DNA from: Clitopilus passeckerianus
Lineage: Eukaryota; Basidiomycota; Agaricomycetes; Agaricales; Entolomataceae
Direction: 5' to 3'
NCBI GenBank assembly: GCA_944990035.1
Contig: CALYLX010000154.1
Coordinates: forward strand, 124,001 to 188,000
Length of the DNA stretch: 64,000 nt
Shown: positions 12,124 to 24,250 of the stretch, in pieces
Position numbering within the stretch: position 1 is the first letter of the stretch
How the letters are laid out: each line of letters starts with the position of its first letter
Notes under the pieces: generated by a model
Seen by the model: only the letters and a program-made list of their open reading frames with translations
The model's database searches: none
What the model was told of the DNA's origin: nothing
Position numbers and translations under genes: made by a program

Positions 12124-14241
12124 ATGAGTTTATTGGACAGTTGCACAGTGTTCATCGTGTTTGCTGGATTCTTCTAGCTGTATCGAAGACAACCAAAGAA
12201 GCACCTACCCCTTCCCCCAGGCCCTCCCACTGAGCCGATAATAGGCCATGCGCGACTCATCCCAGCTGAGAAGCAGGAGGACTTATTTTGTGAACTAGGC
12301 AAAGAATATGGTACGCCTCCGATTACGGACTATGTACCCGAGAGTTGACTGACACGATAATAGGCGACATTGTGTATCTAAAGGTCCCGGGAAAGAACCT
12401 AATTATTCTCAATTCGGTCGAAACAGCCAACGAACTGTTGGCGAAGAGAGGCGCTATCTACAGTGATCGACCCAGGTTCAGGACATTTGAAATGTTTGTC
12501 GCCTTCCCCTTCACTTGGCTAGACTACTAAATGTATACTGGTGCAGCATGGGATGGGAGAGGTCCTTGGCATTTCTCAATTCAGGAAAGATACACCGAAC
12601 GCAACGACGCATGGTCCAAGATTACTTAGGCCCACGAACAGTCGCAAGCCACCACCATATTCAAGAAAGGAGTCCCGAGCGCTGTTGAGAAACCTTTTGA
12701 GAGATGCAACCAATCTCGAAAGATCACTGGATCAGTAAGCAAAACGTTCATTAGCTGAAGGGAGGGGGGTCAACTGACTAGGACTATATTATCCACAGGT
12801 TTTCTGCATCTATCATCTTGAATATTGTTTACGGCTATCAAGTCGACTCTAGCACAGATGAATACCTAAATTTGACGAACGGTGTCAACTACGCGATGGG
12901 CCATAGTGGGTCTCCAGGCAGCAATCCAGTGGACTTCCTTCAGTTCCGTACGTCTACTAAGCCTTTCGATCGTCACTTGTATCCTAAAACTTCTAAAGTC
13001 AAGTTCTTCCCAAAATGGTTTCCGGGAGCTTACTATGCAGCTCACGCTCGCGAATGTAAGAAGTACATCCGAGCCTTGCATGACATCCCGTTCTCAAGAG
13101 TCCAACAAGATATGGTAAGTTCACAACGACAAGAACCCATAGAATGGGTGTGAAAAGCTCTGATCTTGCAGGCTGCTGGGACTGCTAAGCCATCTCTTGT
13201 TTCGAATTACCTCAAGAACCCAACTTCTTCCGAGGATGGATGTTCTACCTTCGAATTGACCGACCTGAAAAATGCTGCCGGGTCCATCTATGGTGCCGGC
13301 GGTGAGACTGTGAGTAGAACGTCTGGTCAAACATGTTTGAACTTTCCCCCTGGCTCACGGCTTAGAAGACGTCCAGCACGCTCGCTCTTCTCTTCCTCGC
13401 TATGCTTCATTATCCGGAGTGTCAGAAACGGGCTCAGCAAGAGATAGACACTGTTATCGGATCCAGTCGCCTTCCAGACTTCGGTGATCGCGAGTCGCTG
13501 CCTTATATCAATGGGGTCTGCCAAGAGCTGCTTAGGTTTGACTTCCGCATATTATTCAACGTGTATTGAAGCAGCCTTCTAGATAGTACCCCGTGGCACC
13601 TTTAGGTCCGTTCACACCATGTTTGTCCGTTGAAGCGATCAACTATATCCAGGTCGTCTAGGTTTTCCTCGCTAAACCTCACAAGACGACATATTTGAGG
13701 GAATGTATATCCCCAAAGGATCCGTCGTCATCGCCAATCTCAAGTATGTTCTGAACAGCCCTTTTGAATGAACGTCGTACCCGAACCAGGTTTACAGAGC
13801 CATATTGTGGGATGAACGCGTCTATTCTAACCCATCCGAATTCAACCCTTCGAGATATCTCCCAAAGCCAGACGGCAATGAGGAGCCGTATTCGAGTGCC
13901 ATGTTTGGATTTGGTCGACGGTGAGAACATATGTGTATTTTATGCCTGACAACTTACCGAGACTCCTGTGCAGGAGCTGTCCCGGACGTTATCTGGCTGA
14001 GGGGAGTCTTTGGGTTGCCACAGCACGGATTCTTGCCGTCTTTGATATTCTGAAGTCGATTGATACAGATGGAAGGGAGATTACACCCGAACTGGAATTT
14101 ACACCTGGAGTCGCGACGTAAGTTGTCTCACAGACCATTGGCAACTACTTCTCACAGCTCTCCTCACACTATAGCCATCCTGTTCCCTTCCCTTGTGTGA
14201 TCAGGCCAAGGAACGAATCAGCCCTTGCTTTGCTTGGATAA
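12124..14241 (+). pseudogene. Cytochrome P450 pseudogene B (nearly full length)
   Basis: This is a nearly complete P450 copy with the family exon layout and several independent lesions. ATG 12124 opens a hydrophobic anchor (CTVFIVFAGFF), then TAG at codon 18 (12175-12177), directly followed by the intact hinge LPLPPGPP. Exon 3 begins MGWERSLAFLNSGK but the frame slips near 12660 before SRALLRNLLRD. TAG at 13584-13586 precedes YPVAPLG, and TAA at 13673-13675 interrupts FPR.TSQDDIFEGMY. The rest is well kept: FPKWFPGAYYAAHAREC, YGAGGET, LWDERVYSNPSEF, FGFGRR, SCPGRYLAEG and a final exon HPVPFPCVIRPRNES. It lacks only scattered bases, so decay is probably recent. An active product would require a different allele or consensus errors at four places. 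Confidence 0.88.
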
Positions 14242-15320
14242 ATTGGTTTACAACGATGGACTAAATAGTGCTGACTTGAACAGCTTTCGAAGACCCTTCT
14301 CTTTGTAAAGAGTGCTTCAAGGCCCCTCTGTTGTTACTTCTGGAAGTTGCGTTGCTATCCCGCAATAAACATTAACATTCTGAGTGCATTGTCACTTCTG
14401 TATGAGTCTCGACAACCCGTCGATATCAAGTGGCCTAAGACATCATCATGGTACTAGCAGGGAGCTTTCATGGTTCCAATTCTCGAAATGAGTTGTCGCG
14501 AGGTGGCACGGCTGCCGAGGGGGTTACAGAATCGCGACACGCAACTTGCTTCTCGCCATCTACAGACGAACTCGCACTCATCGTATACCTTTGCCCTAGG
14601 TCCTATAAATACAGTTAAACAGTTCCAAAGGCCAGCAATATGTCATCGAGATTCAGACATCACTGGTTTTCTGGCATCAGGCGTCTGGTGCTCTTCAACC
14701 TCAGGCTACAGTCGGTCTTGAAACCCAGGAACTGACTTCGGCGGCCTGGGAGAGGGCTGGTTACGTTCAGAGGTAGCACATGCATTGATAACGAATCGAT
14801 CATCGGTGGCCCTCTGAAGCGTTTGAATTGGTGCTACTAGTTGACATGACAGAACTTTGTTCGCAGAATGACAACACAAAGCAATGTGAACGGCGCCTAA
14901 ACCTGCGTTGTACTTAAAACTGCCTATTATGCGCTAGCTGTGCCTAAGACCCGGGATCTTTACTCTCCGGACATGATACCGATATCATAAAGAAACTTTG
15001 AACACCTTCACAGTATGCACCGTTATCACCACCTGCCTCGTTGTTGGTATCTGGAAGTACAGGCGGCCGACTCCGTCACGTTATCCTCCTGGGCCTCGAA
15101 GCGAAACCACACCAGATCTGCTCAAGGATGCACCGGTATGGGATGACTACTAGATCGAAGTTGTAGAAGTTGAAAATATCTCATTTGCCGGCACACCCTC
15201 AACGCTTAGTTGTCCCAACGAAATTATGAAATGAAACGAATTACTTCTACAAATTGTATCTTATTTTTGTATCTTCTATCCCTCTATGCAACGGGGAAAC
15301 TCTCCTTGAACCGTCAACCT
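14242..15320. other. Spacer with an orphan TATA box and a possible P450 relic
   Basis: A good TATA sequence (CTATAAATA, about 14600) is not followed by an open gene. A possible P450 N-terminal fragment lies at 15019-15153. Nothing else is recognised. Confidence 0.45.
15019..15153 (+). pseudogene. Possible P450 N-terminal exon relic
   Basis: One frame reads a short hydrophobic run, then WKYRRPTPSRYPPGPRSE and KDAPVWDDY before TAG. The hydrophobic-basic-PPGP order is typical of a microsomal P450 first exon, and position next to other P450 remains supports this. No later P450 exon follows, and the match is short. Confidence 0.3.
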
Positions 15321-16703
15321 TCAAACCAGAGTGAGCTGCAACCTCTCACTGAAACGCCTCAGTGCCCTCTTCAACTCGCCCCTCTCGCCCATTGCAGTGA
15401 ACTTGATGACCTCCTCAGCCGCCTCGGCAGGAGATGATACATTCCATGGGGTTAGCTCGTAGCGACCGAAAGCCCAGTTGAGGATATGCGTCCGTGGTCC
15501 GGTAGTTGAGTCGGTTTCTTGGATGAGAACGAAGCCTTTCACCCTCCAAACACTCTCTTTGGACAGACCGTCAAGGGCTGCTGCTAGTTCCTCTTTTACT
15601 ACGGGAGCAGCGTTCAAGGGCGCAGGAAGGCAGGCGAGTTTGGCATTGTCCGAGGAGCACTTGCAACCCTCTGGATAATCATGATGGTTGGCGTGGGCTT
15701 GAGTCTCTAGTCGCCCTCTGAGAAGAGTGAGTGTCTCCACCTCGTCATTATGTGTGTGGTCGATCGAAAGGTGGTCTTCCTTGTTCATGAAGAGTTTGGA
15801 TTCTATTCCGAATATGAGACCCGGGTCGATACTTCTATCTTTCGTTCTAATCTTTGGAGTTTGGTCGTTCAAGGTGTTGAGGTGGTCAATGACATCGTCT
15901 AAAGCACGCTCGGAGACATGCTCCCATTTGTTCTGCACGGGAACGATCAGACACAATTTTGATAGGATGGATTTTGTGAAGAATACACTCACAATGACAA
16001 TGATATCAGTGTAGCTAGCTTGCATTTTTGCTGTTGGGCTGGTGTCCTCATATCCCACGAAGTTTTCGGCGTCGATGACAGTCACGATTGCATCCAGGAT
16101 AAAATCACCTCCAGTCTGTCGTTCAAGCTCACGAATCTGGAATGCGAGCGTAGCTGGGAATGCAGAGCCTCTGCAGACCTTCCTGAGCAAGCGAGTCGGT
16201 GAGCCCAGGTCACGAACTCACGAGCATTCAATGATGATTCGGTCTGGTCGGAAAGAATCTGGTGCATTGCTTTGGTCAAGGGATTAATTTGACGTGAATA
16301 TGTGAAGCCGAACCTCGAATCTCTAGCAGTGCGGTCTGCATCTGGCCGACTAGAACACAGCACCTAAGATAGTTTTGACATTGTGAGCTCGATCATGTAC
16401 TCAACGGTAATAACGTACGAGGGACATACATGCATCCATTGAGAATCTCGCTGACAGCAGTAAGACTAGATTGCTGCGCCAATTTGCTATCCACTGAAGT
16501 TACTGTGAGCTTCCTGAACTCCCTCGCCAGCTGTTGGTCCAGTAGAACTTACCTTCGACGTCTCCAAATTCATTCTTCAGCAACACGACCTTGTAGTCCT
16601 TGGGCAATTGCGGCAACAAGGAAAGAATGATAGACGTCTTTCCGGCGCCCAGAAAACCTGTGAAGACCGTTATCGGAATTGGTGCTTTGGAGATGGAACC
16701 CAT
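15321..16703 (-). CDS. CobW/ZNG1-type GTP-dependent metallochaperone
   Basis: This is a G3E-family GTPase of the COG0523/CobW group; characterised members load zinc onto client enzymes using GTP. ATG at 16703 is followed by PIPITVFTGFLGAGKTSII, whose GFLGAGKT is the P-loop. KNEFGDVEG follows, and the metal-binding CxCC motif GCMCC is split by an intron. Then come RPDRIIIECSGSAFP, where ECSG is family-typical, and VTVIDAENF. A His/Cys-rich stretch lies in the C-terminal half (DHTHNDEV and ANHHDYPEGCKC), followed by the CobW C-terminal domain (WRVKGFVLIQ, ILNWAFGRYELTPW). Splice acceptors CACCAG and TCTGCAG restore the frame through the ECSG exon. The stop is at 15321-15323. It is likely cytosolic, with zinc the probable metal by family analogy. 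Confidence 0.88.
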
Positions 16704-17075
16704 GGAGGGGAGATGAGGACCGCGTTATGGCGGTGGTGGCGGATGTAGTCCATGTTTTCCCGACTTGATCTTATCCGCCACCAGCGGAGTCAATCGATCA
16801 GAAAGTTCGTCTAATTGCAGAGAGAAGAAATCTATATTGTAAAGCCCACTAGAATACAGTATAGAATGGATCGAAATAGCGATAGCACAGTGAGGACCGG
16901 TCGTAAGATGCAGTCCTTCCGATAGTAGTTTACAGACATCGAGAGGCAGACAGGTAGACAAACACAACAAATAAACGAATAGTTGGAGGGAGGACGGGAT
17001 ACAATGGGAGAATTCGAAGGGAGAGAATAAGGTTAGAGGCCATGAATCATATCAAGTATCAAAACGTTCGCAGTT
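16704..17075. other. Spacer between two minus-strand genes
   Basis: This is the promoter side of the CobW gene and the 3' flank of the transcription factor gene. No gene is seen. Confidence 0.5.
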
Positions 17076-20000
17076 TTAAGGCTGGGGTTGAGGATAATTG
17101 GGCATGTTGGATCCCCTCTGTCGAGGACAAATCAGTTATTGTATTGAGGGCGAGGTTGCGAAAAGAACTTACGACATTCATCCACATAGCCATGTTGGGA
17201 TGGATGGCATGGGCATGCGAATCTCTTTCCTCAGAAACATATGTATCCTGTGAGCCATAGGCGGCACTATGGTTTGGGGCAGCAGCAGCAGCCATTAACT
17301 GGGCGTAATCCCTATTGGAGTGCTGGACCCCAGGGGCGGTGTTCGCGACTGGCTCCGCAGCACCATTGTTTTGCTGCAAATTCGAGAGATTTTCAGGATA
17401 GAATGGGTAAAAGAGTGCATTCGGCACGTCCGCCAGCTGGCGACCATTAGGTGGGGTCGAGCCCCCACTGCCACTGCTCCCTCCGGAACCACCATTGATG
17501 CGATGATGATAAGCAGGGACGCCGTTCGCGGTGACGGGTCCGTAGGCAGGGGCGAGGGTGGGTGTCGTCTGTTGGCTGATTCCCGGGGACTCATCCTCCC
17601 ACTGGGATTCAGGCAGAAGCACATTGTTGGAAACAGGTTCAACCCGGCTGAGGTCCACGTCCATGACGCGTTCGGCGAGTCTGGCAATGAGAGGGTGGCC
17701 ACCATTCAGGTCTTTTCTCTCCCAGCGCCAGCGGAACCTGGGCAGCATGTCGAGAGAGAGCCAGAGATCCTGAATGGCTTGCTCCCGGGTGAGGGTTTCA
17801 CATTTGGACATGTGACCGAATAGAATGACCATGGCGGCGATGTGGAGGGGAATAGGCGAAGTGAAGAAACCAACATCCGGGAACCTGATGAGCGAGTGGT
17901 GGATGATGATCATGTTGTGCGAGGTGATGAGGGCTGGAAGCATATATGTCAACAAAGCAGGAACCAGAGGGGGTGGGGGAAAGTGCTTACCATCAACAAG
18001 CGCCCTCTGGCGCTCCTTGTAAGACAGCTCCTTGAAATTGAAGATGGCTCTCAGCAATAAAATTCTTGCAATGCTGATCTTCAACAAGGTGAGCCCTTCG
18101 TCACCCGTGATCTCCTCCACGAGTTTAATTCTCCTGTCCATGGGCCAATCCGCAGTACCGGTGAAATAGGGATGATATTTCTCCGGCAACGTTTTCCTGA
18201 ACTCGCGCATATTCTTGATGATCCTGACCGCATGTTGTAACATTTGCTCTCCGGATTGCTTCTTGGGAGTGTACAGCGAGTTGATGATATCAGCTTGAAG
18301 ATCAGCAATGGGCATGGAAAACTCGAAATGTTCGGAGAATACGGAAATGCCGGCGGCGACTTCACGCAAGGGGAAGGGGGTGTTGAAATCGCCGGGAGCG
18401 ATACCCAATGGGCGGCCAAGGAGAATGGAAGTGCCACGGTCGTGGACGAGGACGATGCCCCAGAGGTTGATGCGGAGCTGACATTCGTCGTTGGTGAAAA
18501 CAGGTTTTCCGGTTGTAGGGTTTGTTTGTGTCGTGGGGTCGTGGTGAAGGCCAAGCTCGACTGCAATACGAACAAGGCTACCGACGAGCCTCCAGAGGGT
18601 TCGGCCTTGTCGCTGGAAAAATTCTTATTAGAATTTATTGACTGGGAAACACGGAGAAAAATGACATACCTCAGTATACAAGTACCAGTGCAGGAGCATT
18701 AAAGCTTGCAAACTGGAAACAGTGACGCGTAGATCGGGTTTGATGGCAAGCGCCCTATCGAAGAACTCGTCGTGCTCCGGCCACTCGACTGGCATCACCT
18801 TGGATCCGAAGTTAACAACCCCATGAAGGTTGATCTGGCCTTCTTCGCTCTTGACCGAGCGGTGATTCACCTCGCTCATCGTCCCAAGAGCGAAGACAAG
18901 GTAGGCGCTACACAGGAAGCCAGGGTCGTGGAAGAATGTCTTGCCGTCGTATAGGTCATTGAGACTCTTTTCAAAGTCCTTGCGGATGAAGATAGGTCGG
19001 TGAATGTTGAGATGCTTGAAGTATGTATCGACAACCTGGAAGGCCATGTCGCGATCTTTTGGCAACCAGATCTCGATGGTTGCAGTGGTTGGCGGTCCTC
19101 TAAGCTCCAAGGTCTGAGAGGACGCGTTGGAAGCGGTTGAGTTGCGCCTGATGATGACACTAGTCCAATTGTTGGCATCTCGAGGGATAGACGACTCGTG
19201 AATATCACGATCCCGTCCAGATGCAAGACCGCTCGAACCAACAGCAATATCCTCCCTGTCAGAGGGTAGGGAGACCCTGAGTTCATTGACAATGGCCGAT
19301 GAGACACCAAAGCTTTTGGCAAGGGCCTCGGTGTTGGACATATCGTTGCCATTGGGGTCAACACCTTTAGACGGACCGCCAGGTGCACGGGCAGGCGAGC
19401 TTCCAGAGGAGGAGGAAGCAGAAGGCTGCTGAGGCTGAGGAGGAGCCTGTCCCGGCGGACCAGGAGGTCCACCTGGCTGGCCGGGCATAGGGTATGCACC
19501 ATGAGGCGGCTGGAAGCCAGGGTGCATGGGATAGGGTCCGGGAGGCCCCATAGGGAAAGGGGGCGGATAAGGGGGCATCATTGGGTAGCCAGGCGGCGGT
19601 GGCATCATATGAGGAGGCATAGGTGGATAGTACATGCCTGGCTGACCAGGGGCCATGGGCTGCTGGTTTACGGGAGGACCGGGCCGGAAAACAGGGCTGG
19701 TCGGCGACTGCTGGAATTGGAAGTTTGCAGAGGAGGACGGAAGCTGCACCGACGAGAGATCGATGCCTTCGCGAGCACAGATGTCATCGAGTTTCTCCAG
19801 CTCAAATCCAGGAATATGACGCTTTAAGAGGGCCTCACATTGGGCTACTTGGAGTTCTATCCGCTCAGTGTGGCCACGAGGAGTGAGAGTCTGACGATGA
19901 CGGTCCTCCTGGTTGCAGATAGTGCCTGCCGTCTGACACGCTGTACATCTTGGATGTTTTGAATCGCACTGAACATTTCAAGAACAAACGACGACGACGA

Positions 20001-20346
20001 AGAGTAAATGTCAGTTAAAGCCCTTGTCGAATGATGGAAATTGCCGCCGGTGTCGCCCGACGGGACTTGCCTTTATTTTCTTGCTCCTACATCTTGCACA
20101 TGCTTCATGCGATCGTCTCAATCGACGTGGTTCAGAGGCTGAATGTGGCTCGTCGCCTCCCATTTCTGCTCGTCTTCGACGTCTACCCGCTGCTACGTTC
20201 TGGGAAGAGCCTGGTTGCTGTTGTTGCTGCTGTTGAGGTTGTTGCTGCTGTTGAGCATGCTGGTTCGGGTCCATCTGTAAGGCTGATTGCAACGACGTAG
20301 GTATCCCCACGCCGTGCTCAGCAGTGTTCATAGGCACTGGCAGCAT
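17076..20346 (-). CDS. Zn2Cys6 transcription factor with fungal-specific TF domain
   Basis: This is a nuclear sequence-specific regulator. ATG at 20346 is the first true ATG in frame (MLPVPMN). A Gln-rich stretch follows (about 20230-20150), then basic RRRRR and the zinc cluster CARCRSKKIK|CDSKHPRC, with spacing C2C6C6C2C6C. The cluster is interrupted by an intron with a GC donor (19969-20070). A coiled/leucine segment follows, then a long Pro/Met/Gly-rich region (PPHMMPPPPGYPMMPPYP and similar), then the fungal_trans middle homology domain (VDTYFKHLNIHRPIF, and LWGIVLVHDRGTSILLGRP). The C-terminus is low complexity. A last small intron with donor GTC|GTAAGT seems likely, ending the protein NVRGSNMPNYPQPQP at 17076; without it the frame ends at 17059. 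Target genes cannot be inferred. It is divergent to ZPR1 across a 540-base promoter. Confidence 0.88.
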
Positions 20347-20888
20347 GATCTGCGAGGGGATCGCTGCTGCTTGAAAACTTCCACTCAACGCTGCAGTGAA
20401 CTTGTTTGTGCTTGTTTGTCGCTTTTGAAATACAGCCTCTCCGCGTCTTTGTCAACAATTCTAGGCTCACTGAATACCAGGCAACGTCAAGCTAGGCAGG
20501 GTCGACAAGAGTCCGATATGAAGGCTCGGTAGTTGGAAGGAATAGCCAGAGAGCCGTCTTAAAGCCTTGAGCGGCTATTGTAGTTTACACGGGTGTACTG
20601 TATTGCTTTGGTAACAGAATATAATTTTGCAGCATGCCCCTAGGCGAGCCTTCCGAACTATACCGGATTCGTATATGTTCTTCACAGAAAATCTATCGCA
20701 ATGAAGTCAAAGAATGGTCACCGAATTCGCCATAAGACAAGACCTTCCTTACTAAGGTCGATCTAATCAACGCAATGTAACGCGATAAGATTAAAAAAAG
20801 TTCCAGCAAAACCTAGATTAGTACCGAAACGACCGTAGGACTGACTCGGACTGATTAACATTTCTTCATTCTTTCCCCTACAACCACT
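20347..20888. promoter_or_regulatory. Divergent promoter region, TF / ZPR1
   Basis: The 542 bases between the start codons of two diverging genes include the 5' leader of the transcription factor (no upstream in-frame ATG) and a pyrimidine-rich segment just before the ZPR1 ATG. I recognise no specific site. Confidence 0.5.
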
Positions 20889-22645
20889 ATGGCGACTGAG
20901 AATCTTTTCCCTGCTATTGGAGCGCTTGCGACTAAGACTGATGAAGTGCCCAACGTCGACGAGACTACTGGCGATGATAGTGAAGACAAGGTCATCCAGG
21001 AAATAGATTCGCTATGCATGAACTGTCACGAACAGGTACGCAACCAATTCCATACATCGAAAGCGAGATATCTAAAGAAAGGCTTTGTTTCTTAGGGAGT
21101 TACCCGCCTGATGCTTACATCCATTCCTTACTTCCGTGAAATTATCGTCATGTCATTCCGATGTGAACATTGCGGTGCATCAAACAACGAAATCCAAGCT
21201 GCTTCCACTATACAATGTGAGATTCTTTTCTACTGAACCTACTATGGTGCTGATGAACCTCTTCCCCTACAGCTGAAGGGCAGCTATATACTGCCAAAAT
21301 CCTAGAGCGATCTGATCTAGACCGCCAAATTGTCCGATCTCCCAACTGTGAAATTATCATCCCCGAATACCAACTCACGCTCCCACCAACAAAGCGCGGA
21401 CAGCTTACCACTGTAGAAGGCTTAATCAGAGACGTCGTGACGGATCTCAGTCTTGATCAGCCCCTCCGTAGAGTTCAAGGCGAAGCGGGATATAACACCA
21501 TAGAAGCCCTCCTAAACAACCTTAGAGAGATCCTAGGAGATGACGAAGAGGAAGAGGAACAGGCGACTGGTAGAGTGAAGAAGGCATCTGATAAGAATAA
21601 ACCTATGCCTGCGTTTACGGTCAAATTGGACGACCCGTCTGGAAATTCATGGATCGAGTTTATGGGGAGCACATCTGACCCGAAATGGAACCTGCGGGTT
21701 TACTCCAGGACTTTCGAGCAGAACGTTGCGCTGGGACTGGTTGCCGCAAAGGATGAGGATCAGCAAGAGGAGGAAGCGAAAACCGAGGAAGGTGCGGTTC
21801 CGGACGACGAGGTGTTGGTGTTCCATGGGCATTGTTCAAGTTGTGGTCATGCACTGGGCACCAAGATGAAGAAGGTTAATATACCTTACTTCAAGGTCAG
21901 TTCAGGAGCTTCGTCTCGCCTTTCAGTTGCTCACGAACTTCTCGTCTTATGACGTAGGAGGTCCTCATCATGTCGACGAATTGCGACAGATGCGGGTATA
22001 GAGACAACGAAGTTAAATCTGGCGCTGCAATCAGCGAGAAAGGGAAAAGGATCATTCTTAAGGTTGAAGACAAGGAAGATCTGAGTAGAGATATCCTCAA
22101 GGTGATCAATTTCATTCCGTTTCACCCCATCTAGCTTTCTGACATTTATCCGTTAAGAGCGAGACTGCAGGCCTCAGCATCCCAGAGATTGATCTGGTGC
22201 TCACCCATGGAACCTTGGGCGGCCGATTCACAACCCTTGAGGGCATATTGAATCAAGTCTTCGAAGAGCTTTCCGAAAAGGCGTATATCGGTGACGCACC
22301 TTCGACCGACGATAGGCTCCCATTCGAGACGTTCCTCGCGAACCTTAAAGATGTGCGTTCCTCATGCATATGTTCACTTCCCATACACCATAGCTCATAT
22401 GACATACTTCTCAGGTTAAAGAAGCTACACGACCATTCACAGTCATCCTCGATGACCCACTCGCAAATTCGTACATGCAAAACCTGTACGCGCCGGACCC
22501 TGATCCAAACATGACCATTGAGCTGTATGATCGAACCTGGGAGCAGGACGAGGAGCTAGGGCTGAATGATATTCAGGTCGAGAATTATTCGGCGGACAGC
22601 GGGGAGAAGGAGGCTGAGTCGACCGCGGAGAACCCATCTTCGTGA
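20889..22645 (+). CDS. ZPR1: Zinc finger protein ZPR1
   Basis: ZPR1 is a conserved eukaryotic protein that binds translation elongation factor eEF1A and acts in its folding and growth control. The sequence shows two tandem ZPR1 modules. The first has zinc finger CMNCHEQG..CEHCG followed by a conserved domain ([30 protein letters not shown]). The second has finger [20 protein letters not shown] followed by the matching domain ([33 protein letters not shown]). An acidic linker (DDEEEEEQ) interrupts the first module. The start ATG 20889 gives [13 protein letters not shown], and the stop TGA is at 22643-22645 after a short acidic tail. Introns lie near 21036, 21219, 21896, 22100 and 22353. Nothing is broken. 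Confidence 0.95.
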
Positions 22646-23190
22646 CAAGTGTAGAATGAGCTGTTGGGAGTGGTTTGATTGCAAGTTGTTATCGTTATTG
22701 CTGTGATATATAATGGCGTTCTACTATCATAATTCATTAGGGCTGCCCACTCCTTCCATGTATTTTCCTGAAGTTATAGCCGCGGTGTTGATATTGGAGC
22801 CATCCTGCCTGACTGAAAGATGCCATCCCAATAGTTTGTTTGAGGCGCAATCGAAAGCCGGCATTCCTGGGGAGAAGGCGGAGGAGGAAATGAGGGTTGG
22901 CCCTCAAATACGCGGCCTTTTAAGACAGTTTTCCAGGGTGCTGACACTGAGGCTGACGAGATAAATCTATGACACATAACAGTACTAATGACTTCAACGT
23001 CATCGTCGAAGGGCATTTCCTTTAGGCGTTGAATGGTCCCAGCTTTGTCTTTGGGGTCAGACCTTTCGGACAGCAGCAATCTGATGTGTTTTGTTTGGGT
23101 TTCGTTTCGTGATTAACTATAAATGAAACAGGGTTATTCAAGCATTTCATGTCAGCCCTTATATTTACTGAACGAATGTGTGGACGGTGT

Positions 23191-23690
23191 CAGCCACTCC
23201 CTATCCCAGTAAGAACAAATCAAGGGTAGGCCGTGGATTCGGATGGCCATATCTCCTAGAACGCATTGTTCTCAACGCCTCTACAGTAGGATTTTGGCAT
23301 AGAGATATGTGAACGATGCGTCTCATTAAGCCCTGCAGAAGAGTCTAGGTGTGGGTGGACCCCCGTGCAAGCGTCCCGTGCGGCTTAACGGGTCTGTTGA
23401 GAATAGTCCAAGCTCCTCGAGCCCTCAAGATGACCTCCCATCGAGAACCCACAACCTTGGCTTCAAGTTGATAGTCGTCTGGATGATGACTCTGCAGTGT
23501 CCGAATCAATGGGCGACGAGAAAGTTGGGTGAGAGTCGGGTTACTCTGGGATCCCTTCCAAGGTGCCGAGGATGGAATAGGTAGAACCTCCCATGTCGCT
23601 GAGACCAGTTGAGCATCCACAACTGCGTAGCGTAGGCAGGTGCCGCTCATGAGAGGTCATGCCTCCTACCGAATGTCTTTTCACCAAGTT
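23191..23690. repeat. Diverged direct repeat, copy A
   Basis: Shared islands with copy B include AAGGnTAGGCC, GGATGGCCATnTCTCC, TAGGA.TT.GGC, CGATGC.TCTC, GCCCTGCAG.AGAGT, GGTAGA.CCTC and TGAGAGGT. A minus-strand open frame (23345-23650) aligns loosely in frame with that of copy B. Confidence 0.65.
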
Positions 23691-23798
23691 TTGATCAACT
23701 TAGTACAAGGACTTACGTGTTCCAATATACGAGCTGGTCTATTGGACTCCATGTCAGGCCAATACCCCACCAGACAAATGTGAAAAAACAAATAGACC

Positions 23799-24250
23799 AG
23801 CCTCTGTCCTAGAAATAATGAACCAAGGTAGGCCAAGTGTGTAGGATGGCCATCTCTCCAAGAATGCACTGTTCTGGACACCTCAACCATAGGACTTCGG
23901 CTGGAGATCGTGCGATGCATCTCTTTGTGCCCTGCAGCAGAGTTCCGATATGGCAGGACCCTAGGCCATGCGTCCTGTGCGTGCAGGGAGGGTTCGTTGG
24001 GACAGGTCTTGGCCTCCCATCCTATCTCATATACGCAGGATATATGACGCTGCAATGGCCAAATTATTGGGTGAAGAGAACATGGGGTGAGGATTGGGTA
24101 ACCTGTGATCCCTATGAAGGTGCTGAGGGCGGCCATAGGTAGAGCCTCTCAGTTATGCATCGTCGACTGTCACTGAGTAACGTAGGGCCTCAGTAGCGTT
24201 ATGAGAGGTGACACCTCCCTATCCGATACTTTTTGGCGAGCAGCGTAGCA
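23799..24250. repeat. Diverged direct repeat, copy B
   Basis: This is the second copy, about 608 bases downstream of A in the same orientation. A 151-codon minus-strand open frame (23681-24136) runs through it; its sequence resembles no family I know and may be a relic of a mobile element. Confidence 0.65.

Noticed and set aside
1..15153. P450 group as part of a secondary-metabolite cluster
   Set aside because: No terpene synthase, polyketide synthase, NRPS, transporter or tailoring methyltransferase lies nearby; neighbours are a J-domain protein, a Ras-like GTPase and a CobW protein.
20347..20388. Earlier start of the Zn2Cys6 factor
   Set aside because: The upstream open frame begins with TTG; the first ATG is at 20346.
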